Assembly (NCBI GenBank): GCA_000181795.3
Contig: CM012953.1
Span: 6,334,874 to 6,398,873 of the forward strand
Origin: Trichinella spiralis
Lineage: Eukaryota > Nematoda > Enoplea > Trichinellida > Trichinellidae
Direction: 5' to 3'
Length of the DNA: 64,000 nt
Under the pieces are notes generated by a model that did not search any database, was not told the origin of the DNA, and saw only the letters and a program-made list of their open reading frames with translations. This document shows, in pieces, positions 1 to 19,107 of this stretch. Numbering within the stretch: the first letter of the stretch is position 1; the number at the start of each line of letters is the position of its first letter. The translations under genes and the position numbers were made by a program.

Positions 1-64
1 TTTCTATTTCCCCCCCCTCACCGAAATTAAATAATTTTTGATATTTCAATATGTATACTTTCAG

Positions 65-4029
<3,965 letters not shown>

Positions 4030-4935
4030 CCAAGCACCAACAACATACATTATCATCTACCTTTGATTGATTTAGAAATTTTTGCTTAAATTTCGTTTGC
4101 TAAAAAAAATAAAACAAAAGTTCTCAACAATATCTGTCTATTATTAACAATGCAAACATGTCCGTGGTGAGCAAATTCAAATTTGATTGAAACGACACTA
4201 GTGTCGCGACGCATCTTTTCACATACGGGGACAAGCAATGGAAATTTTCATTCAACTACAACAAGCCAAGTGATAAATTTTCAAATATAGAAAAAAAAGC
4301 CCACCGGCTCCAGGCACGGAAAGAGCAAAAAATAAAAAATTACAGGCCTTCAACACTGTCAGTCGCACGTTGTGAGTCGTGAGAAAAATAAAAACGGTAA
4401 AACAAACATGGTAAAGCACCAATAATTAAATTGAGTTGAATTAAACTGAATTGAATTGAATTATTCAAATTAAATAAGACGACGTCTGGCTGCGTGGAAA
4501 TGTAAGTGATGAGATAAGGTCGGTGGTCGACTTTGCCAGCAGAGACCGCAGGGAACACGCAGCAAATGACACGTAGGCAGAAGGGAAATGGCAACAAACC
4601 AAAAAAAAACAAACAAATAAACAAACAAACAGGCAAAACAACTTAGAATCAAATTATAAATAAAATTGCCCAATTTTGCTTTCTTTCGTCAAAAACCAAT
4701 GCGTGACAAAAAATAAATCTAAGAAGAGGAAGATGTAAAGCGCGAGCATAGGAAAAAAACTACGCACTGTCCGTCCATCCTTCCCTCGCCGTTTGGATTG
4801 GATGGATATTGGATTGCATGGCCATTTTTTTGTTCCACCGATTGATTTACAAATTTTGACTGGGATGAGCTGCTTATTTTGATATGCATAATATCTTGGC
4901 ACATCAATACTGTCAGTCCATGTTGGCGACACAAA
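4030..4935. other. Tail-to-tail intergenic region, copy A
   Basis: Space between the receptor stop and the KIBRA stop on the opposite strand; it must hold both 3' UTRs. A-rich runs and several AATAAA-like words on each strand are present. I see no convincing coding exon here. The short open frames on the minus strand are low-complexity and lack splice context. Confidence 0.7.
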
Positions 4936-5741
4936 TCAAGCCGGCTCTGAGCTGATGCTCAAGCGCAACGGTTGTATTTCTGACTCCTCAGCGAGGGGTA
5001 AAACAGGTATAGCAGTTGCACCAAGCAGGACGTTCAGTTTGTTTCTAAACAGTGAAAAGTAGAATATATAATAAATGAAAATATTTTTATTAATATAATA
5101 TTTTCCCAAAACAACAAATTTACCTGAAATTTGAGACCTGCGGCAGTTGGCCTTTGGCGTTCATGAGTTTTTGAACCCGATGTGCTGAATGTTGGACTAT
5201 TTTCTGCGCTCGCTTTGGATTCGATTCGTCGTTGGCAAAACTGTTGTCAACATACCTCTCCAAGCTTTGCAGCAGTTCCTCGTAGTCACCAAGCCACGGT
5301 GGTAAACCTGGCTCACCGTCGGCTTTCCACTTTTCAACAGCGGCCACAAACGCAGCCAACTGTTCAAGTGCTTCCTAGAAATTTACAAAAGTAAAATCAA
5401 ACACATAAACACCGTTATTTTAAATGCACGTGTGCACGTATGTATGCTTACTTTTTCACGTTGCAATTTCATTTTCGTCGCCTGAACGTCCAGTTCCATT
5501 TCGACCGTCGTCGCGTAGCGACGGCAATCGGCTGCAGCAGTGGGGGGGCGTGGTTCGCTTGATCACCGGCGGATGGCGCCTTCTGGTCGGACCGAACCGC
5601 TTCCACCGGAGGCTTCTTCGTTCGGGGATGTTGCGACGGAAACGGTTCGGAACCAATTGGGGCTCAAAACGCTGGAATCGCTTCCGCTTTTGTTCAGTCA
5701 AACTCCCTCCCATCTGAGAAAAAGCCGACGTCCTTGTGGGA
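4936..5741 (-). CDS. KIBRA/WWC 3' end, duplicate fragment cut by the gap
   Basis: The last three exons of the KIBRA gene seen again: a terminal exon 4936-5044, a penultimate exon 5124-5374 and part of a third, 5452-5741, which runs into the gap. The first two are essentially identical to those at 8581-8689 and 8769-9019. In the third, extra bases (a seven-G run near 5550, an extra A near 5640) and substitutions break the frame as the gap approaches. I read these as poor sequence at a contig end, not as gene decay. It probably does not represent a second gene. Confidence 0.85.
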
Positions 5742-5759
5742 NNNNNNNNNNNNNNNNNN
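5742..5759. other. Assembly gap (18 N)
   Basis: Eighteen undetermined bases between the two copies of the 3.6 kb block. The left flank ends in KIBRA coding sequence and the right flank begins in a receptor exon. Confidence 0.99.
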
Positions 5760-7676
<1,917 letters not shown>

Positions 7677-8580
7677 CCAAGCACCAACAACATACATTAT
7701 CATCTACCTTTGATTGATTTAGAAATTTTTGCTTAAATTTCGTTTGCTAAAAAAATAAAACAAAAGTTCTCAACAATATCTGTCTATTATTAACAATGCA
7801 AACATGTCCGTGGTGAGCAAATTCAAATTTGATTGAAACGACACTAGTGTCGCGACGCATCTTTTCACATACGGGGACAAGCAATGGAAATTTTCATTCA
7901 ACTACAACAAGCCAAGTGATAAATTTTCAAAAATAGAAAAAAAGCCCACCGGCTCCAGGCACGGAAAGAGCAAAAAATAAAAAATTAAAGGCCTTCAACA
8001 CTGTCAGTCGCACGTTGTGAGTCGTGAGAAAAAATAAAAACGGTAAAACAAACATGGTAAAGCACCAATAATTAAATTGAGTTGAATTAAACTGAATTGA
8101 ATTGAATTATTCAAATTAAATAAGACGACATCTGGCTGCGTGGAAATGTAAGTGATGAGATAAGGTCGGTGGTCGACTTTGCCAGCAGAGACCGCAGGGA
8201 ACACGCAGCAAATGACACGTAGGCAGAAGGGAAATGGCAACAAACCAAAAAAAAACAAACAAATAAACAAACAAACAGGCAAAACAACTTGGAATCAAAT
8301 TATAAATAAAATTGCCCAATTTTGCTTTCTTTCGTCAAAAACCAATGCGTGACAAAAAATAAATCTAAGAAGAGGAAGATGTAAAGCGCGAGCAAAGGAA
8401 AAAAACTACACACTGTCCGTCCATCCTTCCCTCGCCGTTTGGATTGGATGGATATTGGATTGCATGGCCATTTTTTGTTCCACCGATTGATTTGCAAATT
8501 TTGACTGGGATGAGCTGCTTATTTTGATATGCATAATATCTTGGCACATCAATACTGTCAGTCCATGTTGGCGACACAAA
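7677..8580. other. Tail-to-tail intergenic region, copy B
   Basis: Duplicate of 4030-4935, differing by scattered single bases and homopolymer lengths. It holds the 3' UTRs of the two convergent genes. No separate gene is seen. Confidence 0.7.
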
Positions 8581-10979
8581 TCAAGTCGGCTCTGAGCTGA
8601 TGCTCAAGCGCAACGGTTGTATTTCTGACTCCTCAGCGAGGGGTAAAACAGGTATAGCAGTTGCACCAAGCAGGACGTTCAGTTTGTTTCTAAACAGTGA
8701 AAAGCAGAATATATAATAAATGAAAATATTTTTATTAATATAATATTTTCCCAAAACAACAAATTTACCTGAAATTTGAGACCTGCGGCAGTTGACCTTT
8801 GGCGTTCATGAGTTTTTGAACCCGATGTGCTGAATGTTGGACTATTTTCTGCGCTCGCTTTGGATTCGATTCGTCGTTGGCAAAACTGTTGTCAACATAC
8901 CTCTCCAAGCTTTGCAGCAGTTCCTCGTAGTCACCAAGCCACGGTGGTAAACCTGGCTCACCGTCGGCTTTCCACTTTTCAACAGCGGCCACAAACGCAG
9001 CCAACTGTTCAAGTGCTTCCTAGAAATTTACAAAAGTAAAATCAAACACATAAACACCGTTATTTTAAATGCACGTGTGCACGTATGTATGCTTACTTTT
9101 TCACGTTGCAATTTCATTTTCGTCGCCTGAACGTCCAGTTCCATTTCGACCGTCGTCGCGTAGCGACGGCAATCGGCTGCAGCAGTGGGGGGCGTGGTTC
9201 GCTTGATCACCGGCGGATGGCGCCTTCTGGTCGGACCGAACCGCTTCCACCGGAGGCTTCTTCGTTCGGGGATGTTGCGACGGAACGGTTCGGAACGATT
9301 GGTGCTCAGAACGCTGGAATCGCTTCCGCTTCGGTTCAGTCGAACTCCTCGCATCTGGGAAAAGCCGACGTCGTTGTGGGACGCGGATGGAACTAAATGG
9401 TGAGCTTGATTCCCTTGGGAACCTTTCCGCGATCCATTTTCGGCCAACAACACAACATTCTGTTCGACATCAACAGTGCTGGTCTCCTTGTCGCATTTCG
9501 ACGTTGTCGACTTTTGGCCCTTGCGACTGTGGTGATCAACTGCGCCATCGCAACGGTCCACAATCGTTACTTCACCAGCGTCGACGGTCCCGTCATTCTG
9601 CTGTGCCTTTTGACCAACAACCGAAGCTGAACAACTTTCTGGATAATTGATTGTCAAGCGCAATTTCGAACCATGCTCAGCTGCTGCTTTTTCCTGCGGT
9701 ATACAGTTCGAAGAGCCGACTGGTGATTTTCGAGCCGACATCTGTTGCAACGACGGGGCATAAACCGAACTTACGAGATTCGCTTAAAAGAAATATTTTT
9801 ATTTCAAATTTCAATCGAAAGTTGTACAGGAAAAAAAACATACTCTGCAAGGATGTAAGAGTCGACGTACGACTGGAAGAAATGACTGTTGATTCATCGC
9901 TACTTTCTTCTCTAAATGCATTCCTAAAAAACGAACAAACATGTATTATGTGTAAGAGCATCATTTTTTTGTTGTCTACAATAGTTTAACCTTTGATAAT
10001 TTCGTTGATGATCATCATTATCAGCTAAATTGTTCGTTGTTTTCTGTTGCTGCGATTGCTGATGCTGTTGTTGTTGGTGTTGGTGGTGCTGCTGTTGCTG
10101 CTGTTGTTTAGTTGATAATTGCAAAGTCGCGTCATTAGCAGTTAAAAGTGGGGAAGGAAAAAATGTGCTACTCAACACGTTCAACCACTGGCATCGAATC
10201 ATCTGGGCGCTAAATTCGGCAAAATTTACCTGCACACCACCCAAACAGCAAGCTCTCGCCGTGTGGCCAGTAGACAATCGTCGACCCCACAAATACAATT
10301 GCAGTATACGACTGCATATTTCTTGAAGGCTGATTTGAATTGAGAAAGATTGCTTAAACAGCGGCTTGTCAACATCATCGCTCCAATCGGTGATAAATTC
10401 CATCGAATCACCTTCGGACGACGGTAAAATGGCACCTTGCACAGCCACCGACAGCATCGAATCCGCTCCAGGCAGTGATCGCAAATTACGCGCACGTTCA
10501 ATGGAAACGATCAGCTTGTTCTCACCGACCAAATAATCAAATCCGACCATTATTTGCGCCGTCACGGCCACACACGTCGTTGGAAGTTTCACCGTATTTC
10601 CAGCAATACCCGTGTCAATTGCTGCTGTTGGCATAATAGGATGTTGTTGTTGTTGTTGCTGTTGTAATAGATGCTGTTGCTGCTGTTGTCGCTGTTGTTT
10701 CTGCTGTTGCGGTAGCATCGGTGGTGGTAGTAGTTGTGCCAACAACTGCTGATGTTGGTGATTGACGGATTTCCGTGCATCGTAAACACCACTGTCGCCG
10801 GCTACTGATTCGTCGCTGACCGCTGCCGACACGGATCTAGTATTCGTGCCCGAAGTACTGCCTCCATTGCTACGGCAAATTCTGCTCGGATGCGCCAGTA
10901 CTTCAGCACTCTGCCCTTGTCCAGATGCGAAAGAGCCAAGCTTTTCGACCAATTTGTTCTGGTCCAGCAGTTGTTGCTG

Positions 10980-11011
<32 letters not shown>

Positions 11012-14000
11012 ATGACGATGAACACGGTGGAGGCTGCGGCCAGTCGTTGATGGCACGATCCAAAGCCAGATGCTCGATGCGATGCTTCAACCGTACCAAC
11101 TCTTGGATGTTTTGGTAATTTTCCATATTCGGAAGTATACCAAATGGTTCTTGATGCAAATTCGAAACTGAAGACGTGTGACTGGAACCCGTACTCAGAC
11201 TCGACGTGCTGAGCGTCGACGCGGACAATGTTTGCATGTATTGTTCCAAATTGGCTAACGTGTAGCCGAGTTCTGAAATTTCTTGCTTCACTTGCAACCG
11301 TTTCTCCAGTAAAACAAACCTGAATCAAAATATCAAAAACGTTAATTTAAAAACAAATCTCAACTGCAACGAAAAACAATCCTATCAATGTAAAAGGCGT
11401 AAAAGTATTTTCGTTAAACAGAAAATGTAAAAAATTTAATTATAAACAATGAGAAATCACTTTATTAATTATTAAACCTTCCATCAGTACGAGAGAGTAT
11501 GCATATATCTATAGAAGAAGAAAGAATATTATAAATAAAACGAATATATATGATGTTCGATTGATTTGATAATTTTTACGGCAATGCAAAAATAAAATGC
11601 AATAAAATGTGCGCAAACAACATTCATTCTTTCACAAATGCATTGCACGTGCTGTAATACTATGTGCAGGGGAAATTGCAGCCAATTATAAAATCCAACA
11701 CAACTGTTTTCTCAAACGAAGCAGTACATCTGAAATTATTCGAAAAATGTCTGCCCATTTCCAATTTATCATAATAAAATAAAAATCTATTTATAAAAAG
11801 TAAATTGCATTAATTACCGTTCGGCCATCTCTTCACGGGTAAGTTGGAATGCTTGCCTGAGGTCCTCTTCGAGCGCGTGCATCTTTTCTTCGAGCATCGC
11901 CTGCTGCTCCGGAGCCGGCTTCTTTTCTCCACTGCAAACCGCCCTCAATTCTCTCAACAGTTGCTCTTTTTCTTGGATCAGCGTCAACTGGTCGCGGTCC
12001 ACTTCCACTTGAATCGGACTGATTTGAGCTTCGATCAACGTTAGCTGCTCTTGCAGCTGGTGAAGTTTGCGTTTGGTTTCGTCGTACTGCAGACGAGCTC
12101 GGGCAATGTCGGCCACTGGAACACCTTTGGAACACTGAGCTGCGGTTGTCGGTGCGTTGCGAGCTAACAGTAGCTGAAAATGAACAAGCTTAAGCTTAAT
12201 AGCTAGCTTATTAGGGAGAGGATAGAGTGGGGGGGGGGGGGAAGAAAAAAGAAAATGAACAGATCAATTTTTAATTTTTGGTGCACAACAAAAGAAAAAC
12301 AATAAAACTTTCTCTTCTTATCTGTACCATTGTGGACAAGTCGGTCTGACAGCTGCTCGTAGCGGTTGGAGAATGGGACGTTATATTTGGAAGGGAAACA
12401 TTATGCTGCACCGAATTGAGCTGAGCCATTTGCAAATCCTCCTTCAGGCGCATCAAATCCTACAAAAATGAGAAGCTTCATTTTTCAACTTCAACTTTCA
12501 CAAGTATTTTTCGCGGATGTTTTGTTGTTTTCTCTTCGAGTATGAGATTATTTTTGAAAAAAAAATTTTCAGAAATGAAATTTAAAAAAAAAGAAGAAGT
12601 TCAAACAAATTTTTTCCATACAAAATAAAATTACGTCATCGGTAAATAAATATTGATCGTCGATTGCAAAGTGGAACAACAGAAGATCATTGGGATGTTT
12701 AAATTTCAAAACGCTCACGCGTTGGTGCTCTTTAAAAGCATGCTGCACATTCCGAGCATTTTCCACATTATCAATTAACAAATACCACCACAGCACCTCG
12801 GCAAATTTAACTGAACACGAGTAAACAACGCACAGAAAGCACACAGAGAGAGAAAAAGTTGACTTTTCTTCCCCGATGCATACACAAGAATATGTGGAAA
12901 GTTGAAAAAAAAAGACAAAATTGTGCAGCATAAATAAATAAATAAATAAATTAGCATTTTTACGACTAGAAGCAATCGGTTTTTCCGTTTTTTTTGTTCA
13001 AATCGCAAGCGATTCATTCAATCAAACACACGGAATAAAAAGAAGGGGGAAATAAATTTCGAAAAAAAAACTGTTCAACAACGTAAAAAGAATTCAAGGG
13101 AATCAGAAGAATAACAGAATAATAGAAAAAAATAAAACAAACAAATTTGCAAACCTTCATCAAACGACATTTGCGTTCGTCCACGGCGGACAACGCCTCC
13201 TGCAACCGACTCATCTCCTCTGCCAACGCGTACGCTTCACCAATTGTATAACCGGCGGGATTTCGGCGTGCTTTCACTTCAAGCCTTTCATATTGACAAA
13301 ATATGAACAACAAACAAACAACATAAACTTAGCAAAAAAAAACCACATCTCTCACTCAGACAACGTATCGATGCCTTGTTGCTTGTATTTCAGTTCACAC
13401 TGGACTTGCTTCTCTTCTCGTCGCAGACGAGCTAACCTCTGTCGAGCCATTTTGATTTCCGACCTGAGCAATTCTGGATCATGTCGACTGGCAACCGATG
13501 TACAACTGGAGCCTAATATTTGAAACAATCATACAATAAAATTACAATTACAATTACAATAAATATTCTCATGTAGAAATTTACTGTTCGCAAGCTGATT
13601 CACAACAGCAGTTGATGTTCCAGTAGTAATAGTAGCAGTAGCAGTAGTAGTAGCAGCTTCACCGGAAGAACGCTTTTCCATTTTGGTCAAAACGCGACAA
13701 AGTTGATTGAATTCTTGTTCAGCTAGAACACGACGATCCTGTTTCACTTTGAGAATTTGTTCTTTAGCCTTTAATAGAAGAAGTAAAATAAATAAAAGAA
13801 CAAAAATAAACAAACAAACAAACAAACAAACAAATGCATCCGTCACACCCGTAGTTGTTCTTGCGCAGACTGCAAATAATCTTTGATCATAGCGTCTTGT
13901 AAATCGCGCCATTGTAATCTCGGATCTTCAAGTTGATTGGTCGCTAGAATGATGAAGCGGAAAAAATAAAAGAGAGAAAGAAAAATTGTAAATCACACAG

Positions 14001-15279
14001 GAAATAAACAAAAAACAAACAAACAACATTCCACAAACCGCTGAGATGGTTGATAAAATAGACGCCCACACCCTTCTCGTACGCCTGTTCCCAGCCGAAC
14101 GGCAGCTCATTGCCGACGCAGTCGGAAAACGACGACGGTTTGGTCAATCTGAAAAGTCACAATGTGAATCAATTAATTATAATAAAATTTTTGAATAAAT
14201 GAATCAAATGATAAGAATTTAGAGGGAAGAAAAGAGGGAGAAGAAAAAAATAAATATATTTTCCCAGCAGTGTTGTGATTAATAGACATGAGCACCGGCC
14301 AAGTCGTCGTCGACATTCCGACCATTATCGACTGCATAGTTTTACGGCCGTGCGTAGCCTATTTTTCCGCTGATAAAGTCGCTGACCTTGAGCATTTTCG
14401 TCAACAGCACCGACAACACCATCGCAGCATTATTATTATTATTATTCACTTTTCTCCACTCAATTCGAATAGCACATTGAAAAATGAAAACAAAAAAAAA
14501 TCTCCCTACATCGCATACTTGGCATTTTATTTATTTATTTTTTTTGAATTCTTTTTACTTTTTAAATTTATTGCGTAAAGTTACGTAATTTTTTCACTGT
14601 TCAACAAAAAAAAATCAACAACACACATCAATATGTATATATATATATATATTTAAATATGTGCAGTTGAAGAGTAAAATAAAAGTTAATGAATCGGCGG
14701 GATGTTTTTTCTTGTCCGCATGTGCTGTTGGTGTTGTTTTTATTTATCGAAACTTTGTTAAGCAATTCGAGCGTAAAAATTGTGCAAGACAAAGAAAGAG
14801 AGAGAGAGATAGAGAAGTGTTGTTGATCGTTGGAAAAGCGTCGTCGGTTGAAGAAAATAAACAAAACCAAACGATCATTAAGGTCAAATCACGGCTAGTT
14901 CTCAAAACATGCACACAAACACACACACACATACAAGCATCCATCGCACGCGTTCGCTTCAAGCTCGGCGTGAATTAATTTTAAAAAAAACACAAAAATA
15001 CTACTGCACAGATACTAACCTGTCACGAGGGTCAATCCAAGTGGTCGTTTTCGACCGATGGTCTACGAAAAATGGTCGTCCGTCGCTGTCCACCTTGATT
15101 TCCCACCCTTCGGGCAAAGGCAGCTCTGAAGAAGAGGAGGAGGACATCGGCGCTACCGGCATTTCCGACTGACCGGTCGGTTTTGGAGCTTGTTGTTGCT
15201 GATGATGCTGGCCGACCATTGAAAGCCGATTCGATTCGGCCATTTCCAACTTCTGTCCTTGCACTGGCCGGCTGCCCAT
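8581..15279 (-). CDS. kibra: KIBRA / WWC-family Hippo-pathway scaffold
   Basis: Cortical scaffold that in flies and mammals activates Hippo kinase signalling and binds aPKC. Thirteen exons: 15020-15279, 14039-14148, 13849-13943, 13585-13768, 13356-13512, 13155-13284, 12328-12459, 11818-12173, 9991-11319, 9844-9923, 9097-9782, 8769-9019, 8581-8689; they sum to 1292 codons plus stop. WW1 lies at about residues 52-86 (LPLPEGWE...WIDPRDR) and WW2 at 101-134 ([10 protein letters not shown]...[10 protein letters not shown]). Several coiled-coil exons follow, then a C2 domain at about 725-860. A serine-rich ESSDEST motif follows, then a C-terminal helix with LPPWL, as in vertebrate WWC proteins. Polyglutamine flanks the C2 domain. 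The start could instead be Met13 (15243). Orthology is very likely. Confidence 0.95.
10030..11015 (-). repeat. Polyglutamine-encoding CAA/CAG tracts in KIBRA
   Basis: Three interrupted glutamine-rich tracts within one large exon: about 10030-10110 (after C2, with histidines), 10640-10745 (before C2) and 10974-11010 (about 13 Gln). They keep the frame and use mixed CAA/CAG codons. The antisense open frames across them are artefacts. Confidence 0.9.
12229..12241. repeat. Poly-G run (13 G)
   Basis: A G homopolymer in a KIBRA intron, unusual in this AT-rich sequence. It could form a four-strand structure or mark an unreliable base count. Confidence 0.85.
14636..14652. repeat. (TA)n run
   Basis: Short TA dinucleotide run inside the first KIBRA intron. 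Confidence 0.8.
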
Positions 15280-17308
15280 GCACGCGACAGCACACCACCA
15301 ATACAGCACAAGTTGAAAAGGTGACAATTTCAAGAAAAAAAGACGCACAACAACAACAACAACAACAAATAAACAAAATAATAATAATAAAAGGACACTC
15401 TGCGCCCAAAAGGACGACCACAATTTTCACAATTTCAGCCAAAACGACACTTCACGTCCGCGTCAGTGTGCAAAAAGCCTCGTCTTGTTCCCTCATCGTC
15501 ATCCGACAATCACTGCACTGGACAAACGCTGCACACAGCGCTACTATTTCGAGATCAGCCTACACACATTCCGATCATGCCGACCAGAATTTGGCCCCAA
15601 CTGGCCAGTACGACTAGATGCGTGAAAATGGCAGCGAGAATAAAACGATTACAGTAGAATAATGATTTTCAAGTAAAATTCTGCTCCGTCCAATTGGACG
15701 ATGGCGCGGTGATAAACAATTTTTGCATAATTTCTATTGTCCCAATTCCACTTTTCATTCACTCGGCACAGTTTCCATTATTGTTTGCAATTACTTTAAA
15801 CATTGCGCAATTTTTTTTCCGGTGATGTTCATTTTGAAATGAATGAAAATTTATTGATAAAACAAAAAAGCTGCTTTTTATTTTTAATTCATTTCAATCA
15901 AAATTGTTTCAATATTTAATTAATAAATTTTTTCAGTTCGTATGCACGTTGAATTGCAATCGGCTGATTACAACAAGTTAAAAATCCAATATCTAACTAC
16001 GGTTCTGCTAATAGTTTCTAACAGCTGACTAATCTTCTATATCGACATGATCGTGATCACAATAATAAATGAACAGATTGGGTAGAACTTAACTACTATG
16101 TGAAAAAAAGAGCAAAATTGCTCAATCTGAACATCCAAGCCCGTACTGAACTATACAGCCGTAACAATAAAAGTTATTACTATTTCTCTAATTCAGATGT
16201 CACTTCTGTATATTGAGCGGCTTAATATAAATTCAGAAAAGCAGATAAAAACAGAATATTCTCATCGAGCTGAACTGCAGAATTTAACATCGTCGACAAC
16301 AATTCTGTAATAACACATTACTTTATTATAAAACAAGCTGATATATGAATATCTTCATTTTATTCATTTCTGCATTAATTTGCACTGATAATTTTCTGTG
16401 TTAGTACAGATTATATTCCACTTTTTAATTAATAATGATATCTAAAATAGCTATTGCTGAAAGATTATACGGATTTCTTATTGCGAATGTTTTCAAATAT
16501 ATTACAAGAAAATTATTTTAATACAAATGCAAAGTAATTTTTAGCAAATGATGCTTAACATATTTAAATTACTGTTTGCAATTATTGAATTTTCCAGTAA
16601 TAAAAATACAGTCGCAGAAAAATAAATCTTTTTTTAAATAGCAACTACTTTTGTTAAGATTTTTTTATTTGTCACACGTCTGTGTTAATGCATAATAAAG
16701 TTCTACATTGCCCTTATTGGCAATCAATAAAGCTATATACTCATCTCTAAAATATGCATTAAAGAAATACATTTAAACTTTTACTCCAATTTTAGTTAAC
16801 TGCTTCATTTATTTAAATTATCTGAATATTTATCTGTACAACACTTTAGGAGAACAATGCCTATTGTTATCATTAAATAGGCTATTGATTTTTAAAACAT
16901 TTGATCAAAAATAATAAAATAATACTTATCACAATTATGAGTAGCAATGTAAAGTTAATTATAAATGTTTACATTCCAATAATATATTTATATGCACTTA
17001 ATACATACCGCAGTATAAATACCATATTATACTGATAAATAATGCATATTGCCTTATGCAAAGTAAAAAGTCTGCATGCAATGATATTATTCATATACGG
17101 TGAAACAGACTGTGCATGATTGCCACAAATTGTTTCAGCTGCATGAAGCATATTTTTCAATATCACACTCGTATAATAAAATATTTTATTAATTATAACT
17201 TTGAACAAATATTTGTATTTCAATAATGAAAAGTTTTAAACAAATTAAAATATAATAATACAATATCAATTATTACAGTAAAATGAAAAAAGTGACAAAA
17301 ATCGAGCA
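15280..17308. other. Upstream region of KIBRA and intergenic DNA
   Basis: Contains the probable KIBRA 5' UTR and promoter on the high-coordinate side, including a (CAA)n run at about 15347-15368. The rest is AT-rich. I see no splice-supported coding exon; the 84-codon open frame at 16969-17223 is AT-driven and unlike any family I recognise. Confidence 0.6.
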
Positions 17309-17689
17309 TCACGCGTTGTACTCAAGTGCAACGTGCTTGCGTCGAATGATGACGTTAAGCCGGAACCAACTTGGATTGAAATTTTTATCCGAGCCTTCTG
17401 GTGGGAAACAATACTCGATGGTCAGTGTGTTGGGTTGAGTATTTTCTACTGTCGGTTTAAATTCTTCCAGATGAACACGAATCCACATATTTTCACCAGG
17501 ATCTAAAACTCCATGAGATGGCTCGCACATTGTACGCATTTCATTGGACAATTTGATCATGAAAGCAATTTTTTCTTTTCCATTATTAATTATGCTGAAT
17601 GGATAATTTTTCTTCTCTTCAAATGGTCCATTGAAAACGATCCTTTCAGCAGGTGAAGTCTTCAATTCGCTTGGAATAGGCTTCGGCAT
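17309..17689 (-). CDS. Major sperm protein (MSP), intact copy
   Basis: MSP is the nematode sperm cytoskeletal protein that polymerises to drive crawling and also acts as an oocyte signal. This single exon gives 126 aa from MPKPIPSEL, the canonical MSP length. Recognisable features are RIVFNGPFEEKK near the start, CGVLDP-like PSHGVLDPGE in the middle, and the hallmark ending RRKHVALEYNA. The frame stays open upstream to another Met at 17743, which would add 18 residues; I prefer the internal Met because it matches the family length and the paralogue. A second copy lies 3.3 kb away in the same orientation. Family assignment is firm; sperm-specific expression is inferred. Confidence 0.92.
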   Translation of the reverse strand: MPKPIPSELKTSPAERIVFNGPFEEKKNYPFSIINNGKEKIAFMIKLSNEMRTMCEPSHGVLDPGENMWIRVHLEEFKPTVENTQPNTLTIEYCFPPEGSDKNFNPSWFRLNVIIRRKHVALEYNA

Positions 17690-19100
17690 GTTTGCAACGG
17701 AATTCAGAGGAGTATGGAAACAACCACTGATCTCGGGAAACACGAAACCACAACTGAATTAATCGAATTGTTTTATTTTTACTCCAACTATTAGATTTTT
17801 AAACTTTAAACAAAGCATTAATTTTTAAACTGTTAAACTATCTTTGTCTGTCTGTCTTTGCATATCATCGTAAAATGTTTGCTTGAACTTTGCAGAATGT
17901 GCTGCTTATTTGAAATTATTATAAATCTTTGTATGATGCAATTATGTTTTGTAAAATTTTAAATTCTGTTTATTTGATGATAAAGATAAACAGAAGAAAG
18001 CATTTGTAATATTGAAAAATTAAGTAGAATTCTCTATATGAACATATGTTTTGAATAATATTTCATTATTTTGTTTCACAAGTATTTGTAAAATAAAGTT
18101 TACAATAAATGATGATAAAGAAAATCTCACTTGTTGAGATAAATTTTACTAATGCAGAAAAAAACTATTTGCAAATTATTATTATTATTATTTACATAAA
18201 ATGTATAAAATTAGACAACCAAATGGTATTTGCAATTGTTTATTAATTGTATCAAGCCAGTCGCTTGAACTTTGAATTGAACTTCATGAAATCAATCTGC
18301 AATTATTCTTCCATTTTTATTTCAAAAATCAATATTAACTTTTGTGCACAATTTTTAATAATTGTACTGCATGAAGTGGTTATTTGAATGACATGGAAAA
18401 TCACTTTTTGAAATCAATCGGCAAATGCGCTTCATTTAATGCACATCGTTATGCAATTAGTGAAGCCCATCCGACTTAAAAGGTTTCAGCCGTGTTGAAT
18501 ATCCATTGAAAAATGATTCATAATAAATTTTTATAAATGTTCAGTAATGGTTGAATGGCCAATCCAATTGGAAAAAGTAATGCATTATTCCAATTAAATA
18601 ACAAGATGGTAGAATAGATTTATTGTTAAACAAAAATACCGGTTAAAATAAATTACACTGTTATCATTTTGCTTAAAATATTATGCTTATTATTAATTAA
18701 AAAATGGTCAAACAAACAAAAATATCATTTTAAACAATAAATAGCATCAAATTTTTATTGATAAATATTATGGATTTTTGAATAAATTTTCAATCTAAAA
18801 TTTTTTTGCAAAATAATATAAACATGAGTATTCACAACAGTTATGTAGGAAATGCCTACAAAATCTAGTTATTGCTTGACGAAATTAGAGAAGAGTTTGT
18901 AATTTTAAAGTGCTGTCGATTTTAATCATGTGCATATCAAAAAAAAATCTTCAATTTTTTCCTATAATTTTATGCAAAATATAGAATTTAGCAACGTAAT
19001 TATTATTAGCTTGCATAACTCTTTTGCAAACAAGTTATACGACTGGATAGCGTAACGGTCATTCATTGTGTCCAGCGCTGAATTGGAAGAGTTCAATTCT
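17690..19100. other. Intergenic DNA between MSP copy 1 and the lectin
   Basis: The first 60 bases are conserved in the second MSP locus and may be leader or promoter. The remainder is AT-rich and without recognisable genes. Confidence 0.6.
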
Positions 19101-19107
19101 ACTCGGT

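Noticed and set aside
10846..11118. Open frame with a long cysteine run on the plus strand
   Set aside because: It is the exact complement of the polyglutamine tract in a well-supported KIBRA exon; poly-Cys is the antisense of CAA/CAG repeats.
14661..14978. 105-codon open frame on the plus strand
   Set aside because: It lies within the first KIBRA intron, is Lys/Arg-rich from AG repeats and has no splice or homology support.
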